Below, one piece after another: positions 8,421 through 17,288 of a stretch of DNA of 64,000 nt. The notes beneath the pieces were generated by a model. It did no database searches and was not told where the DNA came from. It worked only from the letters and a program-made list of their open reading frames with translations. Position 1 is the first letter of the stretch; each line of letters begins with the position of its first letter. Location of the stretch: NCBI GenBank assembly GCA_938074445.1, contig CALJEK010000017.1, positions 1 through 64,000 on the forward strand. Direction: 5' to 3'. The DNA comes from Candidatus Kryptoniota bacterium. GTDB lineage: Bacteria; Bacteroidota; Ignavibacteria; Kryptoniales; Kryptoniaceae. The position numbers were made by a program, and so were the translations under genes.

Positions 8421-8451
8421 ACCCCGACCTCAAGGTCGGGGTTTTTCTTTT
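8419..8451. terminator. bidirectional intrinsic terminator
   Basis: An inverted repeat AACCCCGACC / GGTCGGGGTT with a TCAA loop (10-bp stem) is followed on the plus strand by TTTTTCTTTTATTTT. On the minus strand AAACCCC is followed by a weaker T-rich run. It closes the efp-rpsU side and the convergent phosphohexomutase gene, whose stop overlaps the T tract. Confidence 0.9.
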
Positions 8452-9850
8452 ATTTTAGGTTAACTATCCAATCTAAAATCTTATCAACCTTTTCAGGATC
8501 GTTAGCTTCGCAATAGAACCTTAACAATGGTTCCGTCCCAGAAGCCCTGACAAGAAGCCACCCCTCGTCAAAGAAAAATTTAAATCCATCAATTGTCAAC
8601 ACGTTGTTAACTTTATAACCAGCAATTTCCTTTAATCCTTTCCTAAGTTTCCCAAGAACTTTTTGCTTGTGGGATTCCGTCGTGTGCAAATCAATTCTCT
8701 TGTAGAAGTGTGGCCCAATTTCAGCAAATAGTTCTTCAACGATTTCGGAAAGTTTTTTGCCTCTTTTCACCATCATTTCACAAATTGTCAACCCAAGAAA
8801 CAACCCATCTCTTTCAGGTATATGTGTCTTAACCCCTATCCCACCGCTTTCTTCACCACCGATCATTATATCCTTAGTCATCATAAGTGTTGCAACATGT
8901 TTAAATCCAACCGGAAGTTCATAAACTTTTAACCCGTATTTTTTAGCAAGTTTATCAACCATTAACCCAACTGAAACAGTCTTAACAACATCTCCTCTTA
9001 AACCTTTATCTTCGTAAAAATATTTCAGCAGAATCGCGAAAACTCTTTGAGGATCGACATAGTTACCTTTCTCATCAACTGCTCCAATTCTGTCAGCATC
9101 CCCATCTGTTGCAAGCCCAACATCAAAACCTCTTTCAGGAACAAGTTTAATTAATTCACCAAGGTTTTTTGCGATCGGTTCAGGATTAACACCCCCAAAA
9201 GATGGATTAAATTCATTATGTATCACAACAGCTGAAGGTATTATCTCAGTTAAAATTTTTTGCCCAGCTCCATACATCGCATCGTGCACTATCTTCAAGC
9301 CTGAGTTCTCTATCGCCGTTACATCAATTTTGGATTTGAGATCGTCAATATAAATTCTCTTTAAATCAACAATCTTTATCAAACCTTTTTCCTTTAACTG
9401 TTCAAACGATTTCTTTACTCTCTCAAATTCAGATCTTGAAACCCTATTGGCTTCCTTTTCAACTTTCTCGATGTTCTCAATCTCTTCTGGACCACCGAAA
9501 TCAGCCTTCAACTTGTAACCGTTATACTTGTAAGGATTATGGCTTGCTGTGATCACTACGCCACCAGCACAATTAAACTTTGGAATGGCAAGTGAAACAG
9601 CGGGCGTCGGACAATATCCATCCGATAGTAAAACTTTAATTCCCAAATTCGCTATTACAGTCGCGACATGTTCAGCGAATTCTTTTGAAAGAAACCTCGT
9701 ATCATAACCAATCACAATGCCATTCTTTATCTTTTTATGCTTTTTATAAAATTTTGCGGTCGCAATTGCCACCTTAGTTAAATTTTCAAATGTGAAGTTT
9801 TGCGCGATTATGTCCCTCCACCCATCAGTTCCAAATTTTATCTTTGCCAT
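8450..9850 (-). CDS. phosphohexomutase (phosphoglucomutase/phosphomannomutase family)
   Basis: Moves phosphate between C1 and C6 of a hexose phosphate, feeding nucleotide-sugar synthesis. All four family motifs are visible: 'TASHNPYKYNG' with the phospho-Ser, the Mg loop 'DGDADRIGAVD', the sugar loop 'GGEESGGIG' and the phosphate clamp 'RASGTEPLLRFY'. 466 aa is typical of the bacterial alpha-D-phosphohexomutase group. Glucose and mannose preference cannot be fixed from the sequence; the 'GEESGG' loop fits glucose or both. It is downstream of the NAD-dependent reductase (30 nt) and ends in the shared bidirectional terminator. Confidence 0.92.
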   Translation of the reverse strand: MAKIKFGTDGWRDIIAQNFTFENLTKVAIATAKFYKKHKKIKNGIVIGYDTRFLSKEFAEHVATVIANLGIKVLLSDGYCPTPAVSLAIPKFNCAGGVVITASHNPYKYNGYKLKADFGGPEEIENIEKVEKEANRVSRSEFERVKKSFEQLKEKGLIKIVDLKRIYIDDLKSKIDVTAIENSGLKIVHDAMYGAGQKILTEIIPSAVVIHNEFNPSFGGVNPEPIAKNLGELIKLVPERGFDVGLATDGDADRIGAVDEKGNYVDPQRVFAILLKYFYEDKGLRGDVVKTVSVGLMVDKLAKKYGLKVYELPVGFKHVATLMMTKDIMIGGEESGGIGVKTHIPERDGLFLGLTICEMMVKRGKKLSEIVEELFAEIGPHFYKRIDLHTTESHKQKVLGKLRKGLKEIAGYKVNNVLTIDGFKFFFDEGWLLVRASGTEPLLRFYCEANDPEKVDKILDWIVNLK

Positions 9851-9880
9851 ATCTCCCCAAGTTTTGTTTTTATTTAAATT

Positions 9881-10966
9881 TTAGCTTAATCCGTGCTTTG
9901 CGATTTTTTTCCTATTTTTTAAAACAAACTCGATCATAACATCAACATAATCAAGCAAGTCCGGACATTCAATGTAACCTCGACTTAATATTGAAGTTGC
10001 CTTGCTACAATCATAATGCACTTGATGATCAAAATAATCAATCAACTGCACCGGCATCCCAACAACCCTTTGAACAATTTTGGGTTTCATAAGTTTTTTT
10101 AATTGCTGTGGCGAAATCTGAAAATAATTGAATTTTTTACCGATTCGCTCGGCAAAAATTTGAACGAGTTCAAAGACCTTATGAGGTCTTGGATCAGTCA
10201 AATGAAATACCCCGTCAATCGTTTCGTCAAAGCGACTTAAATAACAAATTGAATTTACAACATAGTCGACCGGCACAATATTCACCTCAGCCTCACCGGA
10301 ACCAACTTTCGGGAATGGGGAGCGATTGGGAAGTTTAATCATAAGTAAAATCACATAATAAGGTCCATCAAACTTAGCGGTTTCACCATTGACTGAATCA
10401 CCAACGACGATCCCAGGTCTATAAATCGTCGTCGGAATCCGACTCACATATTCTCTTACAACCTTTTCAGCTAAGAATTTCGTCTGTTCGTAAAAATTTT
10501 TAAAATCCTGCCCGCGATCAAAATCATCCTCCGCGTAGACCCCCGTCGCCCAACCGGAAACATAAGCGGTGCTAACATAATGGAAACGCTTAAGATTAGG
10601 GCAATCAAGCAAAAACTTTACAACATTTTCAGTCCCTCTGACATTTACCCTATATCCGAGCTCAAACGAGACTGCAAGGTCATATACAGCTGCAAGATGA
10701 AAACATTCTGTCACTTCGCTCTTAATTTCCTTAAATCTCTCGATCCCAAGTTCCGCTAATGTTATATCTCCCGTTACAATTTCAAGAGACTTGGCAGAGA
10801 CAGGAAATTCTACTTGAATCTCATTGATGGTTCGATTCGCCAACGGAAGATATTTTTCCTGAACAAGAAGATAAAATTTCTCAATATCAGGTCTGTAAGA
10901 GAATAACTTTTTGATCAACCTTGTTCCGATAAACCCGGGAAAACCTGTTAACAATGCAACAGACAT
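9881..10966 (-). CDS. NAD(P)-dependent reductase/epimerase, thioester-reductase-like SDR
   Basis: An extended short-chain dehydrogenase with the nucleotide motif GFPGFIG directly after the first beta strand, and an active site YEQTK (YxxxK). It resembles the thioester reductase / male-sterility (NAD_binding_4) group, which reduces acyl thioesters or modifies lipids. I prefer ATG 10966 (MSVALLTGFPGFIG). It matches the family start and leaves a normal leader after the predicted -10 element. An upstream ATG at 10993 would leave only about 8 nt of leader. Neither has a good ribosome site. It lies 30 nt upstream of the phosphohexomutase gene. The substrate is unknown. Confidence 0.8.
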   Translation of the reverse strand: MSVALLTGFPGFIGTRLIKKLFSYRPDIEKFYLLVQEKYLPLANRTINEIQVEFPVSAKSLEIVTGDITLAELGIERFKEIKSEVTECFHLAAVYDLAVSFELGYRVNVRGTENVVKFLLDCPNLKRFHYVSTAYVSGWATGVYAEDDFDRGQDFKNFYEQTKFLAEKVVREYVSRIPTTIYRPGIVVGDSVNGETAKFDGPYYVILLMIKLPNRSPFPKVGSGEAEVNIVPVDYVVNSICYLSRFDETIDGVFHLTDPRPHKVFELVQIFAERIGKKFNYFQISPQQLKKLMKPKIVQRVVGMPVQLIDYFDHQVHYDCSKATSILSRGYIECPDLLDYVDVMIEFVLKNRKKIAKHGLS

Positions 10967-11007
10967 AAAAATTATCTTTGTTTGCAAGCCCATTTTAATT
11001 TTTTTAA

Positions 11008-11013
11008 ATTATA
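11008..11013 (-). promoter_or_regulatory. -10 element of the reductase gene, in a 54-bp divergent gap
   Basis: The minus strand reads a perfect TATAAT at 11013-11008. No convincing -35 is seen upstream, only AT-rich sequence. The start would be near 11001, which favours ATG 10966 for the reductase. The same short gap must also serve the ubiD-family gene in the other direction, for which TATACT (11010-11015) is the best -10 candidate. Confidence 0.35.
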
Positions 11014-11047
11014 CTAAATTTTTTCACAAAATAAAAACCTTGCAAAA

Positions 11048-12838
11048 TTGCCCCGCGATTTGAGAACATTTATAAAACTTTTAAAGGAAAGGAACGAGAT
11101 TAAAGAAATTTATGGTGAGGTTTCAACGGAACTTGAGATCACCGAAATCGCAGATAGAGTTGTAAAGTCAGGGGGACCCGCAATTCTTTTTAAAAATGTT
11201 AAGGGAAGTAAATTCCCTGTTCTTGTGAATTTGTTCGGAACTTATGAAAGGGTCAAACTCGCCATCGGAAATGAACCTGAGGAAACATTTAAATGGCTTG
11301 TTCAACTTCTTACAGAAAGAACATCTCTAAAAAGTCTATTCAAAAACAAGGGTCATCTATTTAAACTTTTCAAATCCCTGAAACCCAAAGTCGTTAAAAC
11401 TGCACCAGTTCAGGAAATTGTAAATTTAAACCCTAACCTTTTTGAAATCCCAGCTTTAAAATGTTGGCCAAAGGATGGCGGGAAATTTATAACATTACCA
11501 CTTGTCATAACCCATGACCCTGAAACAGGGAAGAGAAATATTGGGATGTACAGAATTCAAATCTACGACGAAAAAACAGCCGGATTACATTGGCAAAGCC
11601 ATAAAACAGGAGCATATCATTACTGGAAAGCGGAAAATCTCAACAAACCTTTACCCGTTGCAATTGCAATTGGTGGTCATCCAGCACTTATCTTTTCAGC
11701 GATAGCCCCGCTTCCCCCAAACTTTGACGAACTTATGTTTGCCTCTTATTTGCTCGGCGAAAAAATTCGACTTGCCAAAGCAAAAACAATTCCCCTGTTT
11801 GTACCAGCAGATGCTGAATTTATAATCGAAGGATACGCATATCCATATGAGCGAAGGATTGAAGGACCATTTGGCGATCACTTCGGTTATTATTCACTTG
11901 CTGAACCGTTTCCAGTTTTACATGTCACCGCTATAACACATAGAAGGGATGCGATTTACCCAGCAACCATTGTCGGAAAACCACCGATGGAGGATTCATG
12001 GGTAGGAAAAGCGATCTCTGAAATTTTCTTCCCAATTATAAAGTTCCAAATCCCAGAGATAACTAATATGTATTTGAGCCACGAAGCAGGGTTTCACAAT
12101 CTCGGAATAATATCCGTTGAGAGTTATTTCCCAAGGCAAGCGATCAAGGCAATGATGGGAATTTGGGGATTAGGACAACTCGCCTTGACGAAAATTTTAA
12201 TAGCGGTTGATAAAACCATAAACCCAGAGGATTTAGAATCAGTTGCAGTTGAAGTTTTAAAGTGGGTAGATTTCTCAGAGGATTTGATTTTCGTAAGGGA
12301 TGCCCACACGGATACGCTTGATGTCGCAGGTCCATTGACGGATCATGGTTCAAAACTTGGAATTGACGCAACTCCCAAAAAAGGACGAGAACAATTCGAA
12401 ATCAGAAAAATTACACTGCCAGAGTTGAAAGGTAAAGGTGAAATCATCGATGAACTACGCCCTATTGACGGCATACTTGTTGTCAAAATTAAAAAAGATA
12501 GACCATTCAAAGCCAGAGAAATTGCAAATGAAATCTGGAAAATTGACCTTGAAAAAAAGGTCAGGATAATGTTTATAGTTGATGAAGAAATCGATATCCA
12601 CGAGAAAACCGAACTTCTGTGGGGTTTGTTCACAAGGTTTGACCCCGAAAGAGATATATTCTTTGATGAAAGGAAACTAAATTATCGCGTTTTACCAAAC
12701 TTTGGCACACGAATGGCAATTGATTGCACACGAAAGTTTAAAGAAGAAGGACATCTCAAGCCGTGGCTTGAGATCATAGAAATGGATGAGCAAATCAAAA
12801 AAAGGGTGACACAGCGATGGAAAGAGTTTGGATTCTAA
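11048..12838 (+). CDS. UbiD-family prenyl-FMN decarboxylase
   Basis: A reversible (de)carboxylase using prenylated FMN. The 596-aa length and motifs fit UbiD: N-terminal 'DLRTFIKLLKERNEIKEI', 'GMYRIQIYDEKTAGLHWQ', the hallmark 'EGPFGDHFGYYS' and a C-terminal oligomerisation part. It begins at TTG 11048, because no ATG lies nearby and the sequence matches the family from this codon. No UbiX gene is in the window. Quinone synthesis is the usual role: ubiquinone UbiD, or the MqnL-type step of the futalosine route to menaquinone, which is more likely for an FCB organism. Downstream envC overlaps its 3' end by 22 nt. Confidence 0.9.
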   Translation: MPRDLRTFIKLLKERNEIKEIYGEVSTELEITEIADRVVKSGGPAILFKNVKGSKFPVLVNLFGTYERVKLAIGNEPEETFKWLVQLLTERTSLKSLFKNKGHLFKLFKSLKPKVVKTAPVQEIVNLNPNLFEIPALKCWPKDGGKFITLPLVITHDPETGKRNIGMYRIQIYDEKTAGLHWQSHKTGAYHYWKAENLNKPLPVAIAIGGHPALIFSAIAPLPPNFDELMFASYLLGEKIRLAKAKTIPLFVPADAEFIIEGYAYPYERRIEGPFGDHFGYYSLAEPFPVLHVTAITHRRDAIYPATIVGKPPMEDSWVGKAISEIFFPIIKFQIPEITNMYLSHEAGFHNLGIISVESYFPRQAIKAMMGIWGLGQLALTKILIAVDKTINPEDLESVAVEVLKWVDFSEDLIFVRDAHTDTLDVAGPLTDHGSKLGIDATPKKGREQFEIRKITLPELKGKGEIIDELRPIDGILVVKIKKDRPFKAREIANEIWKIDLEKKVRIMFIVDEEIDIHEKTELLWGLFTRFDPERDIFFDERKLNYRVLPNFGTRMAIDCTRKFKEEGHLKPWLEIIEMDEQIKKRVTQRWKEFGF

Positions 12839-13998
12839 ATCTAATTTTAATCATCGTGATAGTTTCAGTTTTAATATCACAGAATAAAATCAAACAAAAG
12901 CGAGAGGAATTAAACCGCCTGCGCAAAGAGATCGAAATTTTTGAAAACAGAATCAAGCAAGCTCAAAAAGAAGAGAAAATAACGCTTGAATTAATCGATG
13001 ACTACGAGAGAAAAGATAACCTTTTAAGAAAATTAATTTCAGAATTGAAGCAACAGGTTAACGAAAACGACAGAACGATAAAACAATTAAAGGAAGAAAT
13101 TTTGAAGTCTGAAAACGAGATTAAAAGTTTAAAAGAACAATATGCAAATTATGTGAAGGCACTTTACAAGCGAGGCAGAACCCACGACCTCGAATTGATC
13201 TTAACAGCCAAATCGGTTAATCAAATGTTAACAAGAACAGTGTATCTCAAAAAATTTTCAGAACATAGAAAAAGAACCATTGATTCAATCTATACAATCC
13301 AAACTAAACTCAAAAATCAAAAGAATGAACTTGAAGTCGTCCTTTCAAAACAAAGGGAATTATTAGCAGAGAAAGAAAGAGAAGAACTTAATCTTCTCGC
13401 CAGCATAAAAGAAAAAAGAGAACTGCTCGAAAAAATCAGAAAAAATAAACAGAACTTTCAGGCTCAGCTCGAAAGGAGGAAAAAGGCAGTCAAGGAACTT
13501 GAAACTGTAATTGCGAAATTGATTGAGGAAGAAAGAACGAGAAAAATGAAAGAAGAGAAAGAACTAAAGCCTAAAGTTCCTGAAGTTAAAGGAAACTTCG
13601 CCAAGCTAAGAGGAAACCTCCCATGGCCAGTTGACAATGGCAAAATTGTAAATCGTTTCGGCGAACAAGTACACCCTGTCCTAAAAACGGTCACATTGAA
13701 CTATGGCGTGGATATTGCCGTCCCGGAAAATAGTCCCGTTAAAGCGGTGGCAGATGGCATCGTCTCAAAAATCTTTTGGTTGCCGAGCTTTGAAAATTTG
13801 ATCATATTAACGCACGAGGATGGCTTTAGGACAGTCTATGCAAATTTATCGGACATATTTGTAAACGAAGGTGAAACTGTAAAAGCAGGGCAGATAATCG
13901 GAAGAAGTGGCGACTCAATCGAAGGCTCAATCGTTCACTTTGAAATATGGTATGAAAGACAGCAACAAAATCCCGAACTATGGCTCTCTAAAAAATAG
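12817..13998 (+). CDS. EnvC/NlpD-like murein hydrolase activator with degenerate LytM domain
   Basis: One N-terminal membrane anchor (VWILNLILIIVIVSVLI) is followed by about 230 residues of Lys/Glu-rich coiled coil, then a C-terminal LytM (M23) domain from about residue 265. The zinc site is eroded. Where active M23 enzymes have HxGxD, this one has Asn295-Y-G-V-Asp299, and the later 'YxH' is 'YAN'; only the final 'HFEIW' His remains. That is the pattern of EnvC-type activators, which do not cut peptidoglycan but switch on cell-separation amidases. It starts inside the ubiD-like gene (22-nt overlap) and precedes waaA by 12 nt. No amidase gene is in the window. Confidence 0.88.
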   Translation: MERVWILNLILIIVIVSVLISQNKIKQKREELNRLRKEIEIFENRIKQAQKEEKITLELIDDYERKDNLLRKLISELKQQVNENDRTIKQLKEEILKSENEIKSLKEQYANYVKALYKRGRTHDLELILTAKSVNQMLTRTVYLKKFSEHRKRTIDSIYTIQTKLKNQKNELEVVLSKQRELLAEKEREELNLLASIKEKRELLEKIRKNKQNFQAQLERRKKAVKELETVIAKLIEEERTRKMKEEKELKPKVPEVKGNFAKLRGNLPWPVDNGKIVNRFGEQVHPVLKTVTLNYGVDIAVPENSPVKAVADGIVSKIFWLPSFENLIILTHEDGFRTVYANLSDIFVNEGETVKAGQIIGRSGDSIEGSIVHFEIWYERQQQNPELWLSKK

Positions 13999-14010
13999 AA
14001 TTTCCCCAGA

Positions 14011-15315
14011 ATGAAAAAGTTAAAAATTGTCTTTTTTCTTACGCTCTATAATTCAATTTTTATCCCTCTTCTCTTCGTCCTTTTTCACATCGTCGCTCTT
14101 TTTAACAAAAAAGTTAAAAAAGGAATAGAAGGACGAAAAAAACTTTTTAAAGAACTTGAGGAAAAAATAAGGGAAAAATTTAACCCCCAAAAACCAACAT
14201 TTTGGTTTCACTCTTCCTCACTTGGCGAATTTGAGCAAGCAAAGCCGATAATCTCAAAAATTAAAGAAAAAATAAACCCGAACATAATAGTTACATTTTT
14301 CTCGCCTTCGGGATATGAACACTCCAAAAATTACGCGCTCGCAGATGTTATATCTTATCTTCCGTTCGATTCAATTTTCAATGCGAAAAGATTCACAAAT
14401 TTGATAAAATCAAACAGAACTTATTTTTTCTTGATGAAATACGACATTTGGCCAAATCATCTCTATATGGCGAAGAAAACCAACTTTGTAATCTGTCTCG
14501 CAAACGCTGTTGTGAATGAAGAAAAGACAACTTTTTTTAAACGCTTCTTTTATAGCACAATTTACGAACTTTTCGACTACATCTTTTTGATCTCAAAAGA
14601 TGACGAAAAAAACATTCAGAAACTAAATATTAAAAATCCAAAAATTTTGGCAACAGGAGACACAAGATATGACCAGGTTTTCGCAAGGAGCAAAGAGGCA
14701 TTAAAAAAACAAATAATTCCCGATCGGGTGATATTGAAAAATAAAACAAAGAAAAAAGTTTTTGTAGTTGGAAGCAGCTGGGAAGAAGATGAAAAAGTTA
14801 TAATACCAGTGCTTATAAAAATCCAAAAATACGAACCTGACATTTTAACGATTTTAGTTCCGCACGAGCCAACCGAAGAAAACATTGAAAGAATTGAAAG
14901 AGAACTCCGGGATAAAATAACATACGTAAGGTTTTCAAACATTGAAAAATATTCAGGTGAAAAAATTGTGATTGTCGACTCTGTTGGATATTTAATGTCA
15001 ATTTATGCTTATGCCGATGTGGCGTATGTTGGTGGAAGTTTTAAACAAGGGATTCACAATGTCCTCGAGCCAGCAACTTATGGAATACCAGTGATTTACG
15101 GTCCCAAAATTAACAATTCACCTGAAGCTAAAAACCTTGCTCAAATCGGAGGTGGATTTATCATAAATAACAAAAAAGAACTTTACAAAATATTACGCAA
15201 ATTCCTCGCGGACGAAAATTTAAGAATTGGAGCGGGAAAAAAATCTTACGAACTTGTCGGGTTGAATCTCGATGCAACTGAAAAAATCATTGAAGCGATT
15301 GGATTAGCGCTTTAA
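14011..15315 (+). CDS. waaA: 3-deoxy-D-manno-octulosonic acid (Kdo) transferase
   Basis: Adds Kdo from CMP-Kdo to lipid A at the inner membrane. There is one N-terminal anchor, then a GT-B fold. Visible family motifs are 'FWFHSSSLGEFEQAKP' (the acceptor-side Glu), 'KYDIWPN', 'GDTRYDQVF' and the nucleotide-side 'VGGSFKQGIHNVLEPATYGIPVIYGP'. At 434 aa it is of normal length. It follows the EnvC-like gene by 12 nt. Its last 29 nt overlap the end of the convergent heptosyltransferase, so two LPS core genes meet tail to tail. Confidence 0.95.
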   Translation: MKKLKIVFFLTLYNSIFIPLLFVLFHIVALFNKKVKKGIEGRKKLFKELEEKIREKFNPQKPTFWFHSSSLGEFEQAKPIISKIKEKINPNIIVTFFSPSGYEHSKNYALADVISYLPFDSIFNAKRFTNLIKSNRTYFFLMKYDIWPNHLYMAKKTNFVICLANAVVNEEKTTFFKRFFYSTIYELFDYIFLISKDDEKNIQKLNIKNPKILATGDTRYDQVFARSKEALKKQIIPDRVILKNKTKKKVFVVGSSWEEDEKVIIPVLIKIQKYEPDILTILVPHEPTEENIERIERELRDKITYVRFSNIEKYSGEKIVIVDSVGYLMSIYAYADVAYVGGSFKQGIHNVLEPATYGIPVIYGPKINNSPEAKNLAQIGGGFIINNKKELYKILRKFLADENLRIGAGKKSYELVGLNLDATEKIIEAIGLAL

Positions 15316-16327
15316 CCTCTGAATAAACCCTCTCCGTTTCAATTAATTTCATACAATTAAAATGTTTTTCTGGACATTCTTTCCTCCCATGAATTCCACA
15401 GGGTCTACAGTAAAGATTTTCAACCTGAACAATTTTGTCTCTTTCACCGTATGGATAAAAACCAAACTCAGGAACGGTTGAACCGAAAATAGCCACAACT
15501 GGGGTTCGCATCGCAACCGCAATGTGCATCGGAGCAGAGTCGTTTGAAACTAAAAGCATGGAACGACGGATCAACTCCGCAGACTGAAGTAAACTTAACA
15601 TCCCACAAAAGTTAAAGACATTTTCAGAGGAACACATATTTTTTATCTCTTCACAAAGTTTAAAATCTTCTTTGCCCCCGATGAGCACAACTACAAAACC
15701 ACCTTTTACCAGAAGCTTGGTAAGTTCAGCGAATCTTTCTTTCAACCACCTTTTCGTCGCCCAGACGGAACCTGGGGCTATGCAGACTATTTTTGAATTT
15801 ACATTCGAAATCAATCTATCAATATAATTTTTTTCATCTTCGGATGGATAAAGGTTTGGAATTTCCTTTGTCTCAATTTTTATCCCAAACGGCTCAAGCA
15901 AAGAAAGGTTCCTTTCTATTTCATGAATTTGTCTATATTCAACTACGTGGGAGTAAAGAAATTTAAAAGCGCTTTTATCAAATCCGACTCTAACCTTCAC
16001 CCCAGCAAGCAAAGGTATAACCGCACTCCTAAAATGACGCTGCAGAATAAAAGCAACATCATAGTTTCCCCGAGATATAAGACGGATCATCTTAATCATC
16101 CCTTTTAATCCCTTGTCCTTTCCTTTTTTATCAAATATTATCACATCATTTACATCGGGATGGTTTTTTAAAAGCTCAGCTGTCTTTGGGATGAGCATAA
16201 AATCAATTTTTGCGGATGGAAATTTTTTTCTTAAAACTTGAAGAAGAGGAAGTGATAAAACGACATCCCCGATGAATGCAGTTTGAATTATTAAAATTCT
16301 TTTCCAGTTCCAAATGTTCATCGTCAC
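15287..16327 (-). CDS. glycosyltransferase family 9 (heptosyltransferase, WaaF-like)
   Basis: Transfers ADP-heptose to the LPS inner core. It has the N-terminal 'ILIIQTAFIGDVVLSLPLL' with the catalytic Asp, then 'APGSVWATKRW', and the GT9 C-terminal signature 'SNDSAPMHIAVAMRTPVVAIFGST' in pieces, with 'YPYGERDKIVQ'. At 346 aa it is complete. Its ATG overlaps the stop of the acyltransferase by 4 nt (ATGA), so the two are translationally coupled. ADP-heptose for it would come from the RfaE1/RfaE2 pair about 10 kb upstream. WaaF is the closest function; WaaC or WaaQ cannot be excluded. Confidence 0.9.
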   Translation of the reverse strand: MTMNIWNWKRILIIQTAFIGDVVLSLPLLQVLRKKFPSAKIDFMLIPKTAELLKNHPDVNDVIIFDKKGKDKGLKGMIKMIRLISRGNYDVAFILQRHFRSAVIPLLAGVKVRVGFDKSAFKFLYSHVVEYRQIHEIERNLSLLEPFGIKIETKEIPNLYPSEDEKNYIDRLISNVNSKIVCIAPGSVWATKRWLKERFAELTKLLVKGGFVVVLIGGKEDFKLCEEIKNMCSSENVFNFCGMLSLLQSAELIRRSMLLVSNDSAPMHIAVAMRTPVVAIFGSTVPEFGFYPYGERDKIVQVENLYCRPCGIHGRKECPEKHFNCMKLIETERVYSEVKALIQSLQ

Positions 16328-17217
16328 TTTAAATTTAAATTATTCGTTGGTGTGTGCTTCCATCTTCTATGAAACCAAAGCCAGTGATCGGGGTAAAGAT
16401 GAATATATTTTTCGAGCAGTGAAGTATGAATTTGTGTAAGTTTTAAAATGTCTTCGTCTTCATTTCCAGATGGGGTAAAATCAATTTTCTCAATGACAAT
16501 CCGATAATTATATTTTCTATCCCTTATGGTAAAACCCATCACAATCGGCGCACCCGTTCTTAAAGACATAAGCGCTGGACCTGCAAATGTTGAGGCTGGT
16601 CGCCCCAAAAAATTAACATAAAGACTTTCCTTCGGCGCGCTCTGATCTGCGAGAAGCGCAACCAACCCCCCTTCAGACAAAATCCTCAACGACTCCCGAA
16701 ACGCCCTCTCCATAGGTATAACTTTGTTCCCAAACCAGCACCTCCATTTGTTTATTTCATTATCCACAAACTTATTCCTTTGCCTTTTTACAATAACATT
16801 CAAAGGCTTGCCCACCTCCAATCCCAAAACAACAGCGCTTAACTCCCAATTGCCGAAATGACCCGACATTAAAATCAAACCACGACCCTTATCCAAGGCT
16901 TCATACACATAATTTAAATTTTCAACCCTCACTATCTTTTTGAAATCCTCCGGCTTAAATTTTGGAAAACTCATAAATTCAAAAATCGCTATAAAGAAAT
17001 TGACATAGGTCATCTTTAAAATTTGCTTTATTTCCCCTTCGCTCTTATCAGGGAACGCCTTGCGCAAGTTATCAAGCGCAACTTTCTTCCTGTATGGAAT
17101 AAAATAATACGCAAAGATTCCCAAAGTCTTGCCCAACCTTTGAGAAACTCTGAAAGGCAAAATATTCGCAAGAAAAACAAAAAATTTGAAAAGAATATAC
17201 TCAATATAATTTTTCAC
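16324..17217 (-). CDS. lysophospholipid/lipid A late acyltransferase (LpxL/HtrB-like)
   Basis: An inner-membrane acyltransferase that adds a secondary acyl chain to Kdo-lipid A. An N-terminal membrane segment is followed by the catalytic motif 'SGHFGNWELSAVVLG' (HxxxxE type), 'LADQSAPKESLYVNFLGRPA' and the end 'HWLWFHRRWKH', typical of the LpxL/LpxM family. At 297 aa it is complete. It starts a two-gene unit with the heptosyltransferase and sits just after the terminator of the M28 peptidase gene, so it needs its own promoter, which I could not identify. Confidence 0.92.
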   Translation of the reverse strand: MKNYIEYILFKFFVFLANILPFRVSQRLGKTLGIFAYYFIPYRKKVALDNLRKAFPDKSEGEIKQILKMTYVNFFIAIFEFMSFPKFKPEDFKKIVRVENLNYVYEALDKGRGLILMSGHFGNWELSAVVLGLEVGKPLNVIVKRQRNKFVDNEINKWRCWFGNKVIPMERAFRESLRILSEGGLVALLADQSAPKESLYVNFLGRPASTFAGPALMSLRTGAPIVMGFTIRDRKYNYRIVIEKIDFTPSGNEDEDILKLTQIHTSLLEKYIHLYPDHWLWFHRRWKHTPTNNLNLK

Positions 17218-17250
17218 AATTGTCCGCGCTTTTATTTAACGTGCTTTAAT

Positions 17251-17280
17251 AAGAAAAAGGGATGCGCAAAGGCATCCCTT
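17251..17280 (-). terminator. intrinsic terminator after the M28 peptidase gene
   Basis: Stem AAGGGATGC (17257-17265) pairs with GCATCCCTT (17272-17280) around a 6-nt loop. On the minus strand it is followed by TTTTTCTTATT. It lies 9 nt after the M28 peptidase stop codon and separates the long rfaE-tamB-rnr run from the lpxL-waaF pair. Confidence 0.85.
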
Positions 17281-17288
17281 AAAGTTTT

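Noticed and set aside
8261-8458. 65-codon Glu/Lys-rich frame after rpsU
   Set aside because: It reads through the terminator hairpin and into the opposing gene; the GTG 8286 frame, ending before the hairpin, is more credible.
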